From Campylobacteraceae bacterium (lineage in GTDB: Bacteria > Campylobacterota > Campylobacteria > Campylobacterales > Campylobacteraceae): a DNA stretch of 11,539 nucleotides. The position numbers and the translations under genes were made by a program. Below the pieces are notes generated by a model. That model did no database searches, was not told the origin of the DNA, and worked only from the letters and a program-made list of their open reading frames with translations. Shown here piece after piece: positions 7,288-11,539 of this stretch. The number at the start of each line of letters is the position of its first letter. The first letter of the stretch is position 1. Where the stretch lies: assembly GCA_031282125.1 (NCBI GenBank), contig JAITEH010000065.1, positions 1 to 11,539 on the forward strand. Reading direction: 5' to 3'.

Positions 7288-8065
7288 ACCCGAAGAGATA
7301 ACAACGCTTGAAGAACGCTGGCAAGAGTACAAAAATAAGATTATTTTTAGAAGACTTGTAACTATTTTTCTTATACTGCTCTTTGTAGCATCAGTTATAT
7401 TGCTTTTCCTTGTACTAAAAGAGAGCAATAGCACCAAAATGGATAACAATACGGCAGTACATAATGAAACAAACCAATCTGTCGCAACAGATACTCCTAT
7501 TGTTGATACAACAACGACAACTGCAGTTATTGATGACCCTGAAGAAACAAATACAACAACCACGGCGGCGGTAATAAACAATCAAACGCAAACCGTTAAA
7601 ACCACACAAACAACAACTACAAACGTTTCCAGTAAAAACAGTACGGCAGTTGATGATTCTTCGAAAAAAGTAAACAATACCGCCAGCGAGCAACAGCTTC
7701 CAAAAATGCAAGATATCATCAAGCCGCCTGTAGAAAATAAGATTTTCATAGAGACAAATGATATACAAAACATTGAAGAGTTAATCAAAAAATTTGAATC
7801 TTCGAACAATGTGATTTTTGCCACAATGATTTGCGAAGAGTATTTTGATAGAAAAAATTATAAAAAATCATTAGAATGGGCATTGAGAGCCAACGAAGTA
7901 GATTCACAAAACGAGCTTAGTTGGATTATGTTTGCTAAAAGTCAGGTAAAGCTTGGTAAAATAGACGATGCCATACGGGCTTTAGAGATATTTACAAATT
8001 ACGATAAAAGCGCAACAAGCGCGGCTAATTTACTAAAAAACATTAGAAGCGGCGAATATAGATAG
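7280..8065 (+). CDS. Membrane-anchored TPR protein (MshN-like; CtsX position)
   Basis: The 261-residue product has a cytoplasmic N-terminus with basic residues (about 1-24), one membrane segment (about 25-47), a long Thr/Asn/Ser-rich low-complexity linker (about 50-135), and a C-terminal helical region with at least two TPR-like units. These run from about 178 (ATMICEEYFDRKNYKKSLEW) and from about 212 (WIMFAKSQVKLGKIDDAIRA). The layout puts the TPRs in the periplasm. MshN of MSHA loci has the same combination of N-terminal anchor and TPRs and the same place between the AAA+ ATPase and the motor ATPase. In C. jejuni this place is held by ctsX. The start overlaps the previous gene by 8 bases, with AGGA at 7269-7272 seven bases upstream. 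The linker varies in composition and probably acts as a spacer. Confidence 0.7.
   Translation: MLKPEEITTLEERWQEYKNKIIFRRLVTIFLILLFVASVILLFLVLKESNSTKMDNNTAVHNETNQSVATDTPIVDTTTTTAVIDDPEETNTTTTAAVINNQTQTVKTTQTTTTNVSSKNSTAVDDSSKKVNNTASEQQLPKMQDIIKPPVENKIFIETNDIQNIEELIKKFESSNNVIFATMICEEYFDRKNYKKSLEWALRANEVDSQNELSWIMFAKSQVKLGKIDDAIRALEIFTNYDKSATSAANLLKNIRSGEYR
7508..7582 (+). repeat. Degenerate repeated Thr-rich unit in the TPR-protein linker
   Basis: Two related ten-codon units, TTTTTAVIDD (7508-7537) and TTTTAAVINN (7553-7582), occur in frame and 15 bases apart, with 7 of 10 residues identical. The DNA has runs of ACA/ACC/ACG/ACT codons, and another Thr run follows at about 7604-7621. Codon choice has diverged between the copies, so this is probably an old duplication and not an active slippage tract. 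Confidence 0.55.
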
Positions 8066-8102
8066 ACCGCGTTTTATAGACAAGATAATAGGAGTTTTAT
8101 AG

Positions 8103-9857
8103 ATGGAAGAAGTAGGAGCAGTAGATGCTATCATTAATTACCTTGTCGGAAATAGAATTATAGATGAACAAACAGCAGAAAAGATTAAAAATGAAGCTGC
8201 TCAAGATGACTCTTCTTTAGGTTCTGTTCTTATAGACAGCGGTTACTTTTCAAAAGATGACCTTCTTATTTTACTTTTGGGATTTTACAAAAGCGGAACA
8301 ATAACATTAGAGAGTATTACCACAGAATTTGGCATACAGCCTGAAGTATTTTTAAGCTTTCTTGCAAAAGAGTCAGGACTTGAATATGTTGATTTGGATG
8401 CTATAGATATCGACTACAAACTATCAAAAAAAGTTGCACTCCCACAATTAAAAAAATATGAAGCTCTACCCGTAAGAGAAAATGATATCAACATATATAT
8501 CGCGGTAAAAGACCCTTCAAATATGGCAACTATTGACGGTCTTCAAAGACTGTATAATAGAAAAATGGTTAAAGCGGTCATAGCAGACCCTGCTTTGATT
8601 GAAAAATACTTCAATAAAATAGAACTTAGCGAAAGTATAAACGGTATCATTAACGAGATAAGACGCGAGATAACAACAAGCGCGGCAAACAATCCTCAAG
8701 AATCTTCCGGTATTTTAAAACTCATAGAAGCGATACTAAAAACCTCTATTCTTGCACGCGCAAGCGATATTCACATAGAGCCGACAGAGAAAAACTGCGT
8801 AGTAAGAAGCAGGATAGACGGTATGCTTGCAGAAACATTTGTATTTGAAAAGGATATCTATCCGCCTCTATCTTCCAGAATAAAACTTTTATCCAATATG
8901 GACATAGCTGAAAAAAGAAAGCCCCAAGACGGTAGATTTTCAGCCAAGATATTAAGCAAAGAGTATGATTTTCGTATCTCTGCCCTGCCTACATTATTTG
9001 GCGAATCGATAGTTTTGAGAATTTTGGACAAATCAAAGATTATGATTAAGATTGAAAACCTCGGCATGCACCCTTTGAATTATGAAAAATTCTCACGCTC
9101 CATGAAAGCGCCTTACGGCATCATTTTAGTTACGGGACCAACAGGAAGCGGTAAAAGTACAACGCTTTACGCAGCTCTTAACGCTATAAAAAGCATTGAA
9201 ACAAAGATTATCACCGTTGAAGACCCTGTCGAATATCAATTAAATCTCGTACAGCAGGTGCATGTAAACGAAAAGGCCAATCTTACATTTGCTTCGGCTC
9301 TGCGCTCTATTTTGAGGCAAGATCCAGACATTATAATGATAGGCGAGATAAGAGATCAGGAGACGCTTAGGATTGCCGTACAAGCAGCTCTCACGGGACA
9401 CCTTGTGTTTTCAACGCTTCACACAAACGACGCCATAAGCGCGGTAACAAGAGTTATAGATATGGGTATAGAACCGTATCTCATAAGCGGCGCATTAGTG
9501 GCGATAGAGGCGCAAAGACTTGTAAGAAAACTCTGCCCCAACTGTAAAGCAAAAATCAATATACCAAAAACAATGTTAGACAAAATCAAACCGTTCATTC
9601 CTGAAAATTACGCATTTTACAAGGCTGTAGGATGTGAAAAATGCTCTCAAACTGGTTATCTCGGACGAGAAATGATATCGGAAATTTTACCTATAAGTGA
9701 AAAAGTTGCAAGTATGATTGCTCAAGGCACTACAAAAGATGAGATTAAAAGGCAAGCTTACGCCGAAGGATTTATAGACATTTTCAAAGATGGCATTATC
9801 CGTGCGGCTAAAGGCATAACATCTGTAGATGAAGTATTAAGGGTGGCAAAATCATGA
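8103..9857 (+). CDS. Assembly motor ATPase, GspE/PilB/MshE family (CtsE-like)
   Basis: This cytoplasmic hexameric ATPase powers pilus or pseudopilus assembly by acting on the platform protein encoded next. The 584-residue product is full length. It has a T2SSE_N/MshEN-like N-terminal domain (about 1-165) and an N2 domain with ASDIHIEPTE (220-229). Walker A is GPTGSGKST (345-353), the Asp box TVEDPVEYQL (371-380), Walker B IIMIGEIRDQE (410-420) and the His box TGHLVFSTLHTNDA (431-444). A four-cysteine zinc motif, CPNC (478-481) with CEKC (511-514), is typical of PilB/GspE and absent from most PilT retraction ATPases. The MshEN repeats keep their spacing but lack the conserved RLG arginine and terminal glutamine, so canonical c-di-GMP control is doubtful. 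The start has AGGAG at 8090-8094, eight bases upstream. A 37-base gap separates it from the TPR gene, the only internal gap in the operon. Confidence 0.95.
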   Translation: MEEVGAVDAIINYLVGNRIIDEQTAEKIKNEAAQDDSSLGSVLIDSGYFSKDDLLILLLGFYKSGTITLESITTEFGIQPEVFLSFLAKESGLEYVDLDAIDIDYKLSKKVALPQLKKYEALPVRENDINIYIAVKDPSNMATIDGLQRLYNRKMVKAVIADPALIEKYFNKIELSESINGIINEIRREITTSAANNPQESSGILKLIEAILKTSILARASDIHIEPTEKNCVVRSRIDGMLAETFVFEKDIYPPLSSRIKLLSNMDIAEKRKPQDGRFSAKILSKEYDFRISALPTLFGESIVLRILDKSKIMIKIENLGMHPLNYEKFSRSMKAPYGIILVTGPTGSGKSTTLYAALNAIKSIETKIITVEDPVEYQLNLVQQVHVNEKANLTFASALRSILRQDPDIIMIGEIRDQETLRIAVQAALTGHLVFSTLHTNDAISAVTRVIDMGIEPYLISGALVAIEAQRLVRKLCPNCKAKINIPKTMLDKIKPFIPENYAFYKAVGCEKCSQTGYLGREMISEILPISEKVASMIAQGTTKDEIKRQAYAEGFIDIFKDGIIRAAKGITSVDEVLRVAKS

Positions 9858-11113
9858 GTTTAAAACATTTTGAAGTCACGTATGCGGCGAAAGGTAAACA
9901 AGCAAAGGTTGTTTTGCAGGCTACGAACAGAGCCGAAACTATCAAAATTTTCAAAGCAAGAAATCCAGACAGTTCCATCGTAAAAATCATGGAAACATCT
10001 GTTCCTATGGGTGAAACGCTTGAGAAGTTTAAAAATACTCTTACGGATGCACTATTCAAAAAGAGTGTAAAGACAGAGTTTCTTATCGCCTCATTCAGAC
10101 AGTTAGCCGTTATGGCAAATGCAGGTATTCCTATACATGACAGTGTCAAAGAGGTAGGAAAAGCGGCAGCAGACGAAAGACTAAGGTCAATCTTTGCTAA
10201 AGTAGATGATGATTTGAACTCAGGTCTTAGCTTAACTGCTTCAACTTCAGCTTTTAAAGAGGAGCTTGGAGATGTCAGCATAGCTATGATAGAGCTTGGT
10301 GAAAATACGGGTAATATGGCAGACTCGTTGAAAAAGCTTGCCGACATTCTTGAAGAGGTTAACGAAAATAAAAAGAAATTCAAAAAGGCTATCAGATACC
10401 CTCTTACAATCGTCACGGCGATGGCTTTAGCATTTGTTATTTTGATGACTCAAGTTGTGCCGAAGTTTAGAGATATCTTCAAACAACTCGGTGCAGAAGA
10501 CAAACTGCCGTTACCGACAAGAATGCTGCTTAATACAGAGAGCGCGCTCACTAATTACGGCTTATATATATTGGCAGTCGGCATCGTAGGATTTATATTT
10601 ATCACACGCACATACAGACAAAATCCTATTTTTCATGCGCAGTGCGATAGATTTATGCTTAAAACATATCTGATAGGGAAAATTATATTTTTCTCAAACC
10701 TAAATAGATTTACGCTTGTTTTATCAGAGTTGATACGCGCAGGTATCCCAGTTATCGAAGCGCTTGACACATCGCTTTTGACTGTTACAAATGCAACTCT
10801 CCAAGAAAAGCTCTCATTAGTCAAAATATCTGTTCAAAGAGGCGTATCGCTTACCGATTCGTTCAGAGAGACGGGACTTTTTGAAAATATGCTTATACAG
10901 ATGATTCAAGCAGGTGAACAGAGCGGTACTCTTGATATGATGTTATCGAAAGTTACAGACTATTATCGAGATAGATTTAACGCGATTATAGACAACCTCT
11001 CAAGTTATATAGAGCCGATTTTATTGGCATTCTTGGCTTGTATGGTTCTACTGTTAGCGCTTGGTATATTCATGCCTATGTGGGAGATGAGCTCAGCCGT
11101 CAAAGGAGGGTAA
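9854..11113 (+). CDS. Inner-membrane platform protein, GspF/PilC/MshG family (CtsF-like)
   Basis: The product is the polytopic inner-membrane platform on which the motor ATPase works during filament assembly. It has 419 residues, close to the family norm of about 400. Two T2SSF repeats are visible. The first (about 78-202) contains FRQLAVMANAGIPI, IELGENTGNM (146-155) and KAIRYPLTI with a membrane segment at about 184-204. The second (about 281-405) contains FTLVLSELIRAGIPV, IQAGEQSGTL (351-360) and a final membrane segment at about 386-406. A middle membrane segment lies at about 234-252. The N-terminal 70 residues form the usual small cytoplasmic domain. The start overlaps the ATPase stop as ATGA (9854-9857), with an AAGGGTGG ribosome-binding site at about 9839-9846. 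This is the last gene of the operon; no prepilin gene follows. Confidence 0.95.
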   Translation: MSLKHFEVTYAAKGKQAKVVLQATNRAETIKIFKARNPDSSIVKIMETSVPMGETLEKFKNTLTDALFKKSVKTEFLIASFRQLAVMANAGIPIHDSVKEVGKAAADERLRSIFAKVDDDLNSGLSLTASTSAFKEELGDVSIAMIELGENTGNMADSLKKLADILEEVNENKKKFKKAIRYPLTIVTAMALAFVILMTQVVPKFRDIFKQLGAEDKLPLPTRMLLNTESALTNYGLYILAVGIVGFIFITRTYRQNPIFHAQCDRFMLKTYLIGKIIFFSNLNRFTLVLSELIRAGIPVIEALDTSLLTVTNATLQEKLSLVKISVQRGVSLTDSFRETGLFENMLIQMIQAGEQSGTLDMMLSKVTDYYRDRFNAIIDNLSSYIEPILLAFLACMVLLLALGIFMPMWEMSSAVKGG

Positions 11114-11184
11114 AAACAGGCTCTCACGGTTAAAATATATCTATTTTATTACAAATAGTTACACTGCAAATATATTCAATTTTT

Positions 11185-11220
11185 AAAACATACTTTATTT
11201 CTCAAAATAAAGTATGTTTT
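11185..11220 (+). terminator. Rho-independent terminator hairpin after the pilus/secretion operon
   Basis: AAAACATACTTTATTT (11185-11200) and AAATAAAGTATGTTTT (11205-11220) are perfect inverted repeats, giving a 16-bp stem and a CTCA loop. The A run and T run at the ends let it act in either direction. The stem has only two G:C pairs, so terminator strength is uncertain. It lies 71 bases after the GspF-like stop and ahead of pta, the right place to separate the two transcripts. Confidence 0.75.
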
Positions 11221-11280
11221 GCATATAATGAACTTTATTATACAATTAAGTACGAAAAGTTTTTAATATTTAATAAAGGA
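11217..11280 (+). promoter_or_regulatory. Probable pta promoter and ribosome-binding site
   Basis: TATAAT (11224-11229) is a perfect -10 hexamer that begins three bases after the terminator hairpin. No clear -35 is seen; the upstream region is the AT-rich hairpin itself. A weaker alternative -10, TACAAT, lies at 11241-11246. AAAGGA at 11275-11280 is the ribosome-binding site, eight bases before the pta ATG. The predicted leader is about 50 bases. Confidence 0.5.
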
Positions 11281-11288
11281 AACACCAG

Positions 11289-11539
11289 ATGAAAATCAAA
11301 AGTCTTTACATAACTGCGTTAGAACCTTTCTCGGGAACTCTCTTTGTCGGCATGGGTTTTATGGACATACTGAGGCGTAAGGTCAAAAATATAGCTTTTT
11401 TTAGACCTGTAGTTCTTTCAAAAGAAGAAGATAGCATCACTTCATTTATGCTTAAATATTATAAACTTGATATGTCTGTCGAACAGGCTTTGGGGTTTAC
11501 GCTTGATGAAGTCAAATCTGCCGCTGCAAAAGGTAAATT
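11289..11539 (+). CDS. pta: Phosphate acetyltransferase, N-terminal part (partial)
   Basis: The first 83 codons are present and the gene runs off the window. The sequence MKIKSLYITALEPFSGTL, followed by GFMDILRRK and NIAFFRPVV, matches the N-terminal BioD-like (DRTGG-associated) domain of long-form Pta, which typically totals about 700 residues. Pta interconverts acetyl-CoA and acetyl phosphate and is usually next to ackA, which would be expected downstream. The P-loop position reads EPFSGTLF and lacks the GK[S/T] of active P-loops. E. coli Pta is also degenerate here, and the catalytic phosphotransacetylase domain lies further downstream, so activity is not called into question. The gene appears to have its own promoter and is unrelated to the pilus operon. 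Confidence 0.85.
   Translation, partial: MKIKSLYITALEPFSGTLFVGMGFMDILRRKVKNIAFFRPVVLSKEEDSITSFMLKYYKLDMSVEQALGFTLDEVKSAAAKGK

Noticed and set aside
7415..7768. Cysteine-rich - strand open frame opposite the TPR-protein linker
   Set aside because: Its Cys/Arg-rich composition is the mirror of the Thr/Asn-rich codons on the + strand, and nothing else supports it.
8103..9857. PilT-type retraction ATPase
   Set aside because: The N-terminal MshEN-like and N2 domains and the four-cysteine zinc motif (CPNC, CEKC) indicate the assembly-type PilB/GspE family.
9808..10416. 202-codon open frame on the - strand opposite the ATPase/GspF junction
   Set aside because: It lies fully opposite two well-supported genes, shows no recognisable domain, has Ser/Leu/Phe-rich composition expected from the complement of AT-rich coding DNA, and I see no ribosome-binding site for it.
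1..11539. CRISPR array, tRNA, rRNA, insertion sequence or phage genes
   Set aside because: I found no regularly spaced direct repeats, cloverleaf-like sequence, rRNA motifs, transposase motifs or terminal inverted repeats. Coding is nearly continuous with familiar families.

Overview
The window is AT-rich (roughly one third G+C by eye), densely coded, and every gene I can support is on the + strand. HslU, Era and the start of Pta look like those of Campylobacterota (Epsilonproteobacteria). Supporting traits are the HslU P-loop GSTGVGKT and pore loop GFVG, the Era G2 region KANATRKR, the gene order hslV-hslU-era, and a T-rich promoter with an extended -10 and no clear -35. A Sulfurimonas/Sulfuricurvum-type organism is the best guess from memory of such proteins, but genus is inference.

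Layout. Positions 1-2236 hold housekeeping genes: the last codons of hslV, complete hslU and complete era, each overlapping the next by 4 bases (ATGA, GTGA). A 64-base gap with an extended -10 promoter (2259-2267) opens the second block. Positions 2301-11113 hold eight tightly packed genes for a type IV pilus / type II secretion-like envelope machine. In order they are a PilM-PilN-like fusion (MshI-like), a PilO-like protein (MshJ-like), a PilP/GspC-like periplasmic protein (MshK-like), a secretin (MshL/PilQ/CtsD-like), an ExeA-like AAA+ ATPase (MshM/CtsP-like), a membrane-anchored TPR protein (MshN/CtsX position), the assembly ATPase (MshE/GspE/PilB/CtsE-like) and the polytopic platform protein (MshG/GspF/PilC/CtsF-like). 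Positions 11114-11288 are non-coding, with a perfect 16-bp hairpin terminator followed at once by a TATAAT box. The window ends inside pta.

How the genes work together. The ATPase and platform protein would drive polymerisation of a pilus or pseudopilus. The PilMN, PilO and PilP-like proteins form the inner-membrane alignment complex, which connects through the periplasm to the secretin pore. The ExeA-like ATPase and TPR protein probably help assemble or position the secretin. The order equals mshI-J-K-L-M-N-E-G of the Vibrio MSHA pilus locus, and its later part equals ctsR-D-P-X-E-F of the Campylobacter jejuni DNA-uptake locus (both orders recalled from memory). No prepilin or prepilin peptidase gene lies in the window, and pta follows directly, so the filament subunits must be encoded elsewhere. 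I see no mobile element, CRISPR array, tRNA or rRNA. The machine is a recognisable family rather than an unprecedented system. The open questions are its substrate (DNA uptake, adhesion pilus or secretion) and the loss of the usual c-di-GMP-binding residues in its motor ATPase.
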